Shown here: one piece after another, positions 49,917 to 59,105 of the stretch
Layout: each line of letters opens with the position of its first letter
Numbering within the stretch: the stretch's first letter is position 1
Source of the DNA: Bacteroides stercorirosoris
Lineage (GTDB): Bacteria; Bacteroidota; Bacteroidia; Bacteroidales; Bacteroidaceae
NCBI RefSeq assembly: GCF_900142015.1
Contig: NZ_FQZN01000003.1
Span: 124,001 to 188,000, forward strand
Reading direction: 5' to 3'
Length of the DNA: 64,000 bases
Notes under the pieces: generated by a model
The model's database searches: none
What the model saw: the letters and a program-made list of their open reading frames with translations, nothing else
Told to the model about the DNA's origin: nothing
Program-made: the position numbers and the translations under genes

Positions 49917-51470
49917 TTAAGATTCAACTATCCACTTCTCGATATTCCGGGTTTTCGCGCTGAAGTTTATTCCTATCTTAAGGAGCTTTCGCCCGTCGGC
50001 TACAAAGGGAAGTGCATATTGCTTGTCGTTGATTTGCTGTAAAGCCTCTTCGGCAGTGCCATCCAGTTTGAACTCCATTATGTAAATGAATTTGTCCGTC
50101 TTCAACACGAGGTCTACGCGGCCATTGTTCGTTTTATACTCTACTTGGGTATAGAAGCCTACCAGCTTGAAGACGATGAAGAGCACATTTTCGTAATGCA
50201 GTTCCTGCTCGCGGATTACTTCGTAAGTGGTATCGGCAAAGAAACTCTGCAAGCGACGGAAGAAGGAGTCGTAATCGCCCGAACGTATTTCACGGACAAA
50301 ATTCTGAACTTCAAACGGGGTTTCCACTTTACTTACGTTAGTATAGAAAGGCACAAGGAAACGGATAAATCCTTCCTCTACTTCCTTGTTGGGGAAACCT
50401 AAATGATATACACCGAATTCTTCATCATACCCCTTTATGGTAAGATATCCGCTCTGATAAATCACCGGAATGGGGTTGGTGGATTCAGAGTCTACGCTGT
50501 TCAGCACCTGGACGTCAGTTTCTTCGTGCGCCATCCGTTCCAGGTCATAGTGGTGTTTTTTCAATAACTTCACCAGATAAGTGGGAGTTCCGGTTTCAAA
50601 CCAGTAACTGTTGAACTCTTTGCGTTTGAAGGCGTTGAGCAGGCTGAACGGGTTATAAATACCAATAGAATTGTGCGTGAAATGGTAACCGTCATAGTTC
50701 TCCTTGAGTTCAGCACAGATTTTATCGTATGTCACTCCCCGGGCGGCGGCAAATTCATGCAGTTCGGCTTCCAGGTTCTCGTGAATCTCCCGTTCGCTGA
50801 TTCCGCAGATCTCAATGTATTCGTTCCACATGGAAATGTCATCCAGATTATTCAAGTCGCTGAATACGCTGACTTTGCCGAATTTGGTTACGCCTGTCAG
50901 CAGAGCGAACTTGATATAACCGTCCTTCGTCTTGAGTGCTCCATAAAAAGGCTTCAGGGTATCGCGGAATTGCTTTTGCAGTTCTTCGTTCCCGATGGCT
51001 TGCAGCATGGGTTTGTCGTACTCGTCCACGAGGATAACTACGCGTTGTCCCGTCTGCTCACAAGCCCGCTGAATGATGCCGGCAAAACGCAGGGAGAAGG
51101 AAGTTTCAGTCGGGCGGGTGCCATACAGACTTTCCCAATAGGCCAGATTATCATTCAGGATTTTCTCCAGGCTCTCCAAATTGTCATACTTCTCTATGTT
51201 GAGATCCAGGTGCAGTATGGGGTGCGCTATCCAATCCTTTTCCAGCTTTTCCACGGCCAGTCCGTTGAACAGTTCCTTCTTTCCCTGGAAGTAGGCTTCC
51301 AACGTAGAGATGAGCAGGCTCTTGCCAAAACGGCGCGGACGACTCAAAAAATAATAACTGCCGGTCTTCACCATTTTATGCATCAAAGCTGTTTTATCAA
51401 CGTAGAAATAACCGTCTTGACGAATCTTCTCGAAATTCTGGATGCCGATGGGAAAAATCTTATCGCTCAT
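49917..51470 (-). CDS. AAA-ATPase-like/PD-(D/E)XK nuclease protein, 517 aa
   Basis: The N-terminal AAA_ATPase-like domain starts KIFPIGIQNFEKIRQDGYFYVDKTALMHKM and has a P-loop-like SRPRRFGKSLLIS (about 38-50) and a Walker B-like RVVILVDEYDKPML (about 145-158). The C-terminal PDDEXK_9-type region has VEYKTNNGRVDLVLKTDKFIYIMEFKLDG (about 458-486), with the D and E-x-K residues of the nuclease core. Such genes are abundant, multi-copy and mobile in Bacteroidetes; their biology is unclear. It interrupts a fimbrial cluster and is bounded by 28-bp direct repeats. Confidence 0.9.
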   Translation of the reverse strand: MSDKIFPIGIQNFEKIRQDGYFYVDKTALMHKMVKTGSYYFLSRPRRFGKSLLISTLEAYFQGKKELFNGLAVEKLEKDWIAHPILHLDLNIEKYDNLESLEKILNDNLAYWESLYGTRPTETSFSLRFAGIIQRACEQTGQRVVILVDEYDKPMLQAIGNEELQKQFRDTLKPFYGALKTKDGYIKFALLTGVTKFGKVSVFSDLNNLDDISMWNEYIEICGISEREIHENLEAELHEFAAARGVTYDKICAELKENYDGYHFTHNSIGIYNPFSLLNAFKRKEFNSYWFETGTPTYLVKLLKKHHYDLERMAHEETDVQVLNSVDSESTNPIPVIYQSGYLTIKGYDEEFGVYHLGFPNKEVEEGFIRFLVPFYTNVSKVETPFEVQNFVREIRSGDYDSFFRRLQSFFADTTYEVIREQELHYENVLFIVFKLVGFYTQVEYKTNNGRVDLVLKTDKFIYIMEFKLDGTAEEALQQINDKQYALPFVADGRKLLKIGINFSAKTRNIEKWIVES

Positions 51471-51554
51471 ATTCTTCTGCTTTTATACATCAATACACAA
51501 AAGTACTGATTTCTGTTTTATTCTCAATCGTAGAAGAGGTATTTATTTAAAAAG

Positions 51555-51582
51555 AAATCATTCCAACATGTCAAAGAACGAA
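51555..51582. repeat. Right direct repeat flanking the ATPase gene
   Basis: Matches 49828-49855 at 27 of 28 positions in the same orientation (AAATCATTCCAACATGTC...). It lies about 85 bp upstream of the ATPase start. Confidence 0.75.
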
Positions 51583-51672
51583 TGTGCTGTTGCCAGCTAT
51601 GCCCAATGAAGGGATTGTCATTTCAAATGGTATTTGTTCAAGCAGATTTGCAATCCGCTTGTGTTTGGTATT

Positions 51673-51736
51673 AGGATTTGTAATCCGATAAGAATTAATT
51701 CTTTGTTCGGATGTGATGTGTCGGGTTACAAATCCT
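51673..51736 (-). terminator. Inverted repeat after the 1102-aa fimbrillin
   Basis: AGGATTTGTAATCCGA (51673-51688) pairs with TCGGGTTACAAATCCT (51721-51736), one mismatch, 20 bp past the fimbrillin stop. Likely a terminator or dispersed palindrome. Confidence 0.55.
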
Positions 51737-51755
51737 GATGCTTAATGTTTGCAAT

Positions 51756-54700
51756 TTATTTCGATATAAGATATATACGGCGCTCTGAGGAGTTGTCGTA
51801 AGTGTTTATATCTATTCCCCATCTATTATTAGGACGATCAATATCCAGTCTATAATTCGGATTGTTTGTAGCGCACTTTACCCAGTGGTCACTTGGTATA
51901 AGAGTGTTAAAAACATTGCTTGTACTAGGGAAACCGTACCAACCGTCATCAACAGGAATAGTCTTCCCCACAAATGACATCCACTCTTCTTTTGTAGGCA
52001 GGCGCCATCCCGGATAGGAAGATTGTATATCGCTGTCTTTAATTTGGTCGAAATTTTTAGTGGTTGTCTCCAAGAATATCCAGTATCTGTTCGTATTGTT
52101 ATCCTTATAAGATGTTTTGCCTCTGAATACAGGCATCCTCATATACAAGTCTATCATATAATCCGGGAAACGGGCATCTTTAGTCGTAAAATTGTAATAA
52201 TATAAATTGGGGTTGTTGGTGAATGTTGCTGAACTCTTAAATGAAAGGGTAAATACGTTTTTTATACTGCCGACACTTCCACTTTGGCTTCCAGTGCTGA
52301 TTTGCGTGACGTTTGAAGCACTTGTATTACTTATGTTAGTGAACTGTAATCCTGCTGGAGACGTAAAAGTAAATACAAACCCAGTCTCACCAGAAGTTCC
52401 CCAAGCACCATCAACATAAATGTCTACATCAGAGGCTGTACGATTATATGTGATTCCCTGTCCATCCCGATTACTGGTTACTGTAGGCACTGATGATTTG
52501 AAAGTTACCAAGATAGGCTGGTTCTTCTCTTCATCTGATAAGTTCTTGACGTAAAGTGTTCCACCCCTCACATCCGTTGTTGCGAGATTACTTGTTTTAT
52601 ATTTAATTATATAATTTTGCTCCTTCGCATTGGCAGATGTTAAGTTAGCCTCCACTCCCGAAGGCAACTGCAATTTACTTCCTCCCAAAGAATATACTTT
52701 CAGCGTAGCTGTAGAGTAATAAGAAGATTTCAACTGATATAAATTCAAAGATTTACTGCCTGATATATACGAATTTATAGTGGGGTCCATACTGATAGCC
52801 GAAATCGCTGGTATCTGAAATTCTCTCGTGATATTTACCGTCATTCCCATGCCACCGGAAGCAGAAGTATTGGTAAATACGATTTGCGTATCATCGAAAT
52901 TCGTTGCATTCTCTATCAGTTTGAAGGTAAAACTTGCGGTTTTACTTTCTGGTGTGTTACGTGTGGTCGGCGGTGTGATATTTTCCAACCATGTCGGACA
53001 CTTGCTTACGACAGGTTTGTTATAACTATCCATCGTAATGGTGAATTGCCTATCCTTGATGATAGGCATGGTAAGCGTGGCAGTGGTGGTCGTTATGTTT
53101 GAGAGGCTAATACCTGCTCCTTGGTTCGTTAGCTGTAAATTACTAATTCGATTGGGCAGCAATTTCACCTTGACATTTTCGATTTTAGTCTCATCCGAGT
53201 TGTTTTTCAGAGTTACGACAAGTTCTTTCTCCGCCAGGTCGGTGACGCCCGTACTTGCCCACTTGAAGGTGTATTCCTGTGTGGTGTTTATGCTTGAAGC
53301 TGGACTGACGGTGATGTCCGAACCAACGGGAAGCTCTATCTTACTGCCACCTATGGATTTGACAGTTATCACACCAGTAGAAACTTTAGTACCGGTTGCC
53401 TGTACCAGATAGAGTGTATTTTCCGCTGCATCCCAATTGTTTATTCCGTCGGGGTTCATTGTGCCTCCTGTTGCTTCTACGACAGGAATGTCAAAAGTGG
53501 CATCTATCAATATCACTTCCTCACTACCTCCCGCTTTATCTATCAGGCGAAGGATACCGCGGGGATAGCTGTCACCCGTATAGTCTTCATTGAAAGAGAC
53601 TTTATATTTCACTTGCTGCGTGCCGCCTGCACGCGTAGCGGTGACGGGGATTTCTTCCAGTTTCAGCCACCCGGTCTGCGGGCTGCCGCCGTAGTAGGTC
53701 AGTTTCGTTTCCACCCCGGCATTGGAACCGGTGGCTACAGTGAAGCCGCAGATACTGCCTGCGGTGAGCCCCAGTGTGACAATATTGGTATTAGCATCGT
53801 AATTAGTTTCTGCGGGTGTCATGTCGGACACGATGATGGCGTCCAATCCGTTGTCGGGTTCGTAATCATCTATGTAGTCGCCTGTTTCCCAGTCCACCAG
53901 CCGGATATTCGCCTTTACCTCAAAAGGGTCGGCCTCGGTAATCTGCACCGTATAGCGGTGGTTATGGTTGATTTCGATACGTGTGCCGTTACCGTCGCTC
54001 ACCCGTTCGAAGGGGATGCGGTAAGAAACCTCTTTCTTCTCGTCTGTTAGGTTCACCGCATACAGTCCTTTCAGTATCAGATAACCTTCATCCATTGCCT
54101 TGCACGGATAGCAATAGAATGCTTTGGTGGTAGTCCCTGCGTTGGCATTCAGCCCGTCGAAGGGGCGGTAGGGATAGGTAATCAGTTGGTCGGCTGTGGC
54201 AGGTACATCACCTATAGGACGGATAGGGAACAGCGTCACGCCTTGTCGCCCGTTGCCCATACTGATGTCGGTAATAGTGAAATGAGATTTTACGGCATCA
54301 TTCACTACGTCAAAACGTGCCACGGCACGGCTGAGCGAGACGTTCAGCCGCACGTATGTCCCCATGCTGTATTCCCGCAAGTCAACCGGCTGGCTGTTGG
54401 CACCGGCCATAGGCAGCGGGGCAAGCAGGATATCCGTATTGAAACCGGTGGACTCCAATAACGGGGTATTCAGTTTGATAAAGTCGTTCTCGGTGGGGAT
54501 GCCGGGTGTCGTTACCGCATCGCCCGGCACGCCTGCCTGTTGCGAACTCTGTTGCAACGGGGTATAGCCGGTGTACTCATGTCCTGTCGCATCATTCAGT
54601 TCCGTCTGGTTGGCTACACAATAAAACTTGGTGAACAGGCCCTTGCGGGGATAGAACACCACATTCACCCTTCCGGCTGCTTCATCCGATTTCAGGTCGA

Positions 54701-55064
54701 GCGGGGAAACACCCGCAGGCAGCTTTCCGGCCTCCGCACGGTAGGCGAAACGTTCCTGAAATGTGTAAGGCCCTTCTTCCTTATCGCTGCCGAAAGCATA
54801 AATATCAAGACTTCCAATGCGGTTCTCATCGTCTTCGGCTATGCCGTCGCGGGTCATAGGGCGACTCTCCGGTGTGCTTTGTACCAGAATCAGCTTGTTT
54901 TGCAGTGAGATTACCACCGAACGGCGGTTGGGGTCATTGGCCTGCGGGTTCTCCGGCGTTTCGGGAGTCCCGCCTGTTGTTTCCACCTCCGAGGTGCAAG
55001 CTACCACCAGACAGGGCAGCACCGCCAATGAGAGGCGTAGCAAGATTTTAGCTAATGTTTTCAT
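51756..55064 (-). CDS. Large Mfa-like fimbrillin with FISUMP-like C-terminus, 1102 aa
   Basis: A lipobox (LPCLVVAC, Cys23) is followed by a fimbrillin N-terminal region (NRIGSLDIYAFGSDKEEGPYTF, RKGLFTKFYCVANQTEL) nearly identical in pattern to the 650-aa paralogue. The second barrel domain carries YAVNLTDEKKEVSYRIPFERV. About 500 residues of Ig-like repeats follow. The last ~110 residues (NRYWIFLETTTKNFDQI ... SYPGWRLPTKEEWMSFVG) resemble the FISUMP/lectin-like fold of Bacteroidetes surface proteins. The added C-terminal domain suggests a tip adhesin rather than a polymerising shaft subunit. It is encoded 49 bp after the DUF3868 gene. Confidence 0.82.
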   Translation of the reverse strand: MKTLAKILLRLSLAVLPCLVVACTSEVETTGGTPETPENPQANDPNRRSVVISLQNKLILVQSTPESRPMTRDGIAEDDENRIGSLDIYAFGSDKEEGPYTFQERFAYRAEAGKLPAGVSPLDLKSDEAAGRVNVVFYPRKGLFTKFYCVANQTELNDATGHEYTGYTPLQQSSQQAGVPGDAVTTPGIPTENDFIKLNTPLLESTGFNTDILLAPLPMAGANSQPVDLREYSMGTYVRLNVSLSRAVARFDVVNDAVKSHFTITDISMGNGRQGVTLFPIRPIGDVPATADQLITYPYRPFDGLNANAGTTTKAFYCYPCKAMDEGYLILKGLYAVNLTDEKKEVSYRIPFERVSDGNGTRIEINHNHRYTVQITEADPFEVKANIRLVDWETGDYIDDYEPDNGLDAIIVSDMTPAETNYDANTNIVTLGLTAGSICGFTVATGSNAGVETKLTYYGGSPQTGWLKLEEIPVTATRAGGTQQVKYKVSFNEDYTGDSYPRGILRLIDKAGGSEEVILIDATFDIPVVEATGGTMNPDGINNWDAAENTLYLVQATGTKVSTGVITVKSIGGSKIELPVGSDITVSPASSINTTQEYTFKWASTGVTDLAEKELVVTLKNNSDETKIENVKVKLLPNRISNLQLTNQGAGISLSNITTTTATLTMPIIKDRQFTITMDSYNKPVVSKCPTWLENITPPTTRNTPESKTASFTFKLIENATNFDDTQIVFTNTSASGGMGMTVNITREFQIPAISAISMDPTINSYISGSKSLNLYQLKSSYYSTATLKVYSLGGSKLQLPSGVEANLTSANAKEQNYIIKYKTSNLATTDVRGGTLYVKNLSDEEKNQPILVTFKSSVPTVTSNRDGQGITYNRTASDVDIYVDGAWGTSGETGFVFTFTSPAGLQFTNISNTSASNVTQISTGSQSGSVGSIKNVFTLSFKSSATFTNNPNLYYYNFTTKDARFPDYMIDLYMRMPVFRGKTSYKDNNTNRYWIFLETTTKNFDQIKDSDIQSSYPGWRLPTKEEWMSFVGKTIPVDDGWYGFPSTSNVFNTLIPSDHWVKCATNNPNYRLDIDRPNNRWGIDINTYDNSSERRIYLISK

Positions 55065-55112
55065 TTCTTGTAGCGTTTTATGCAGTTATTATTTATTTTC
55101 ATTACTTATCCT

Positions 55113-56687
55113 TCATTCCTCCTTCTTCATCTTCTTCAAATTTTTCCTCGCCTTTTCCGGCTCTATGCCCAGTGCCTTGCGGAACCATTCCTCCGCTTTC
55201 TTCCGGTCACCCTCCAGATAAGCCAATACTCCGAAGTCATTCCAAGCACGCGGATCGTCCGCCACCTTATCCAGATATTGCCGGGCACTTATCGGGTCGC
55301 CCGCCATAATTACCGCCGAGGCGGCATTGATGTTTGCCAGCGCATCGTCCGGAAAGTGATAGGCGGCTATCTCATAAACTTCTCGGTATTGCTCCGTACC
55401 CGGACGGTAGAAAGCCGCTACCCGGTACATCTCCTGCAATGACAGCAGGCGGGGATGTGTGTATATCAGGCTTGCCGCCTCTTCGATGTTGAAAGCGCGG
55501 GCTTCATAACCCACCGTCACCCGTATACGTCTTAACTGCGGGAAATAGTCTTTCAGGAGTTCCCGGTAGACAGTTCCCCCGTACATATCCATCAACTGTT
55601 TTTCACGTCCTTCAAAGATGCCGACTCGGGCAATAAGGGACAGCACCTCGTCACCGTGTTTCATGGGATGCTGTTTCAGCAGTTCCACCAGTCCGTCCCA
55701 ATCTTCGGGTACGGAAGAGACTTTATAAAGGCCGTGCCCCGGCACATACGTTGCACACATGTATTCCTTGAAACAGCGGGCGCGGTTGGAGGCAAGTATT
55801 TCATTGTCTTTGTACGTCCCGTCGGGTGAAGCGTAACCGCAAATGGAAATATCAGAGATGCTTGCCAGGTTCCCTTTAGTAAGCGGGCGCATCAGGCTGT
55901 CCAGCTTCTCCAGTTCCGAGCGGTTGTTATGAAAATCACGACGGACGTCATAAATTCCAGTAGGGTAGTCTATATATAAGGTGGCACTTTCCGAGCGGTG
56001 TTTCAGGGTTTCCATCTCAGGGGTGAGGTAAGTCACCATTGCCGTACACTCTGCGCAAGGCACACATTCCGGGGTGTTTTTCATTTTCCGGTGGTCGGTG
56101 ACGGTTTCACGTCTTTCTTCAATAACTTGCGGAACGTTTATCTGCTCTTGTGGAATCATTGTTTCCACTTGTGAAACTGCTATCTGCTCCTGCGGAACCT
56201 TGAAAGGACTGTTCACGGCAAGGTCAGCTATCAACGGTTCTACTCCGAGAATCTCCATCCGGCAACAATCCCGTTGCTCACGCATCAGCACCAGCGAGGC
56301 GTGTTCCATCCACGGACTGTAAGCGATGGACACATGATAGTTGATACTGTCTTTCCGGTTCCGGGCATAAAGTGTGCGGTAAGGAGGAATATAACCGGAT
56401 GCGGGTTGGAGCGCCTGCTGCCTGTGATCGGCACGGGCACGGCGACGCCCGCTCACCACCACTGCCGGAAGTTCCTGCAAGCGTCCCGCACTGCGCAGCA
56501 CGGGCGTAAAGCGGTAAGCCTCCGCATTCCCTGCTTTGGTATCGTCCAGATTCAACAGCAGTTCTATATGAAGACTGTCCCCTTGCGTAAAGACATGCGA
56601 ACTGAGTACCGGAGTTCCGCCCGCCCATGCTTCCGCCGCCAGCAGTACCCCAGCCAATCCTCCTATTATTTTCTTTATATGCCTCAT
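55113..56687 (-). CDS. DUF3868 protein with OmpA-like and TPR regions, 524 aa
   Basis: A signal peptide (MRHIKKIIGGLAGVLLAAEAWA) is followed by a DUF3868 domain (about 25-160, GGTPVLSSHVFTQGDSLHIELLLNL). An OmpA-like peptidoglycan-binding region follows (about 250-410; ISICGYASPDGTYKDNEILASNRA is the hallmark). Two TPR motifs lie at the C-terminus (AYHFPDDALANINAASAVIM, DFGVLAYLEGDRKKAEEWF). This protein type accompanies DUF3575 and Mfa2 genes in Bacteroidales fimbrial operons and may anchor the pilus base to the cell wall. It starts 28 bp after the Mfa2-like gene. Confidence 0.85.
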   Translation of the reverse strand: MRHIKKIIGGLAGVLLAAEAWAGGTPVLSSHVFTQGDSLHIELLLNLDDTKAGNAEAYRFTPVLRSAGRLQELPAVVVSGRRRARADHRQQALQPASGYIPPYRTLYARNRKDSINYHVSIAYSPWMEHASLVLMREQRDCCRMEILGVEPLIADLAVNSPFKVPQEQIAVSQVETMIPQEQINVPQVIEERRETVTDHRKMKNTPECVPCAECTAMVTYLTPEMETLKHRSESATLYIDYPTGIYDVRRDFHNNRSELEKLDSLMRPLTKGNLASISDISICGYASPDGTYKDNEILASNRARCFKEYMCATYVPGHGLYKVSSVPEDWDGLVELLKQHPMKHGDEVLSLIARVGIFEGREKQLMDMYGGTVYRELLKDYFPQLRRIRVTVGYEARAFNIEEAASLIYTHPRLLSLQEMYRVAAFYRPGTEQYREVYEIAAYHFPDDALANINAASAVIMAGDPISARQYLDKVADDPRAWNDFGVLAYLEGDRKKAEEWFRKALGIEPEKARKNLKKMKKEE

Positions 56688-56715
56688 CTTTAATTTTTAA
56701 TTTTCAATTTTTAAT

Positions 56716-57657
56716 TTATCCGAGTCCTCCTCCTTCCGTCCAGTCCGACGCATTCGTTTGCGTCACCACAATCGTCCGCCCTATGGTTACCAGCAGGTCG
56801 AATTCCTGTTCCGTGTTCTCATCCAGACTGACAGGCAGCTTGCGAAAGAAAAGTTGCAGGTCTATCTCCTTCATAATCCTTTCATCGCCCCGGTATATAC
56901 TCAACAACGGGTGTGAACCCGATGTCAGGCGGTACGTCACCAGTTCCCCCGTCAGTTCGTCATTGTAGTTCATTGCCGCCCGGGTCTGGTGCCACGTCAC
57001 CGGACTGCCTATGGAGGGGAATGTGAAAGCCCCGTCGCCCACAGCCAGCGGTATGTCGTAACCTGCCGGAAAACCATATTCGCAAGGCACGCCCCGCATA
57101 CGGAGCGTATATCCGCCCGTTCCTTCCGCAGGATAATACCCGTCCTCCCAATGTACGGTTATCCGGAGCACGGCGTGGCAGTGTGTCAGGTATACGGTCC
57201 TGTTCACGGAAACCCCTGTGGCGGAAACTTCGAATGTGCTGTACCCGTAATAGAGCCTCTCGGTATTGGTCCGGTATCCTCCTGCGGGTGTTCCCGTGGC
57301 CGAAGTCATTACCAGTTCACGGATTTTTGTCACGCCGGGTTGCGGCGGGGGCACTATGTCGCTTTCATATCTCCAGTTCCCCCATGACACGAGGGTGTAG
57401 CGTCCGGAAGGTAATTCCCCCTGCCAGTATTCCAGGCTGTCGCCCTGCAACGTCCAAGTATTCACCAATATCCCGTCCGCATCGAAAAGGAACTGCCGGA
57501 TATTGTCCACATACATGGCGAGCTGTCCGGCATCGGGTCTTCCGGCATAGCGGTAATTCAGCCGTACATTGTAGGGACACACCTGCGGCTCGTCAAAATC
57601 AAACGTGCAGGAGGTGCAGAACCAGAGTATGCAGCAGAGAATTACCATAACTTTCAT
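56716..57657 (-). CDS. FimB/Mfa2-family anchor lipoprotein, 313 aa
   Basis: A short signal peptide with lipobox (LWFCTSC, Cys17) precedes FDFDEPQVCPYNVRLNYRY, typical of the Mfa2/FimB family, with further conserved YTLVSWGNW and ELVMTSATGT segments. Length ~310 aa is usual. Mfa2/FimB proteins cap and anchor the pilus and limit its length. The start overlaps the DUF3575 stop by 4 bp, so the genes are coupled. Confidence 0.88.
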   Translation of the reverse strand: MKVMVILCCILWFCTSCTFDFDEPQVCPYNVRLNYRYAGRPDAGQLAMYVDNIRQFLFDADGILVNTWTLQGDSLEYWQGELPSGRYTLVSWGNWRYESDIVPPPQPGVTKIRELVMTSATGTPAGGYRTNTERLYYGYSTFEVSATGVSVNRTVYLTHCHAVLRITVHWEDGYYPAEGTGGYTLRMRGVPCEYGFPAGYDIPLAVGDGAFTFPSIGSPVTWHQTRAAMNYNDELTGELVTYRLTSGSHPLLSIYRGDERIMKEIDLQLFFRKLPVSLDENTEQEFDLLVTIGRTIVVTQTNASDWTEGGGLG

Positions 57658-58211
57658 CGTATGAAATAAATGAGTGACACACCGGCCCGTGTAGGCCCGA
57701 AATAATTCCTTTTATAATGTCCCATGCGCTCGCCGCAGCCCGCGCACCGGTATTTGTCATATTCCATGCGGGCGTAGCCGCCGCCTATCACGGCCTCCAC
57801 GGAGAAGCGGTCGCCCAGTACCCAGTGATAACCGTAGCTGATGCCCCCGCCATACAGGTCGCCCCGGTAAATGATGTCTTCCATGCCCGAAAAGAAGGGA
57901 ATCTGCCCCACATTATAATAAGCGTAATGTCCGTGCACGCCGAAGAAATGCCCCTCGAATTTGCGGCAGGGCCAGTAGCGCAACTCCGGTTGCACCAGGT
58001 AGAGGTTCAGTTTCATGTCATTGCCGAATTTCCATGCATTGTAAGCACCGTTCAGTACCATTGTGAAATGACGGTTGATGCTGGTTTCCATCCCTGCATT
58101 CGGGGTGGTGGTTCCCCATAACAGCAGGTCGGTGCGCAATGCCACACGTTGGGCAAAGGCAGCGGTACTCACCGTACAGAGTAACGGAATCAGCAGATAA
58201 AGTCGTTTCAT
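57654..58211 (-). CDS. DUF3575 outer-membrane protein, 185 aa
   Basis: A signal peptide (MKRLYLLIPLLCTVSTAAFAQ) is followed by an eight-stranded-type small barrel with ALRTDLLLWGTTTPNAGMETSINRHFTM, the DUF3575 hallmark, and GGGISYGYHWVLGDRFSVEAVIGGGYAR, ending in a beta strand AGVSLIYFIR. These proteins accompany fimbrial operons and probably sit in the outer membrane. It follows the regulator gene by 37 bp. Confidence 0.85.
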   Translation of the reverse strand: MKRLYLLIPLLCTVSTAAFAQRVALRTDLLLWGTTTPNAGMETSINRHFTMVLNGAYNAWKFGNDMKLNLYLVQPELRYWPCRKFEGHFFGVHGHYAYYNVGQIPFFSGMEDIIYRGDLYGGGISYGYHWVLGDRFSVEAVIGGGYARMEYDKYRCAGCGERMGHYKRNYFGPTRAGVSLIYFIR

Positions 58212-58248
58212 GGGTAATTCGGGTTTATATTGGCGTGTCGGATGCGGG

Positions 58249-58665
58249 TTACGGCATGGTTATGGTATGGTTGCCGGTCAGGCATTCACTGACGGGGAGT
58301 TCGGCTATGGAAATCTCCATCAGATAGATGCGTGTCATTTGGTTGATGATGCCCAGCTTACGGGCTGTCGTCCCGTAGCAGGAATAGAAATCCTCATCGC
58401 TGGGACGGTTGAAGTAGATGCCTTCGCCCAATGCTTCAAGAATGGAAAGTAGGTTGATTTTATGGTATTCGCAGGCGAGGCGGTAAGATTCGGGCAGGTT
58501 GTCCGGCTGGTGCTCCGCCAGTGTAATCAGATGTCCTTTTGAGAGTGCCTGCAGCAGATATGCGATTTCTGAAGGGGGATAATTGAAGGAAGTGCTCAAC
58601 TGATAATCCTTATATTGGATGTCGTGTAGTACTGCCAGGGCGAGTTTGGTTCTGAGTGTTAACAT
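58249..58665 (-). CDS. Rrf2-like winged-helix regulator, 138 aa
   Basis: The N-terminal wHTH starts MLTLRTKLALAVLHDIQ, followed by a recognition helix (SEIAYLLQALSKGHLITLAE) and YRLACEYHKINLLSILEALGEGIYF, the same layout as Rrf2-family proteins (Y-x-L-A then I-x-L-x-x-I-x-x-A-L). The three-Cys cluster of IscR/NsrR is not evident. It is the first gene downstream of the invertible segment, so its transcription, and that of the fimbrial genes after it, would depend on the switch. Confidence 0.7.
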   Translation of the reverse strand: MLTLRTKLALAVLHDIQYKDYQLSTSFNYPPSEIAYLLQALSKGHLITLAEHQPDNLPESYRLACEYHKINLLSILEALGEGIYFNRPSDEDFYSCYGTTARKLGIINQMTRIYLMEISIAELPVSECLTGNHTITMP

Positions 58666-58708
58666 GACGCTTGCTTTTTATGTAGATTATTGTCTGTTTT
58701 GTTAAGGA

Positions 58709-58736
58709 TGTTCCGATTCCCGGTAGGAAACGGAAC
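58709..58736 (+). repeat. Left arm of the invertible switch
   Basis: 28-bp exact reverse complement of 59139-59166. It lies 44 bp upstream of the Rrf2-like start codon. Confidence 0.9.
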
Positions 58737-59105
58737 AAGCGGCGGCGTAAGCATAGGACAGGCGGATAATACTTGACTTCCATTTTTAAAAGGCGGACAA
58801 TTCTTCGTATTTCCTCCTTGTATTCTTCAATTTTATAATGAGCTTCCCCCATATTGAGGTATGGGTAAGGGGAGTCGTATCTCCAAACAAAAAAAGTGAA
58901 AGCTTTCTAATCTATATAAAGGACTTTTGAGGCAGTATATCATATTATTACAGCAATATCCTATTTCTTGACATGACTTTTCCGGACAAAATCTAACTTT
59001 CAGAATAAGAGAGCTGTTTTTGTCGTGTCTGATGTTGTAAACTAACCGATTTTTTACAGAAAAGAGGGAAACTTCGATAAGTATTTCCGGTTTTCCTTGT
59101 TTATC

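Noticed and set aside
50673..51509. 278-codon plus-strand frame opposite the ATPase gene
   Set aside because: Shadow; the minus-strand protein has clear ATPase and nuclease motifs.
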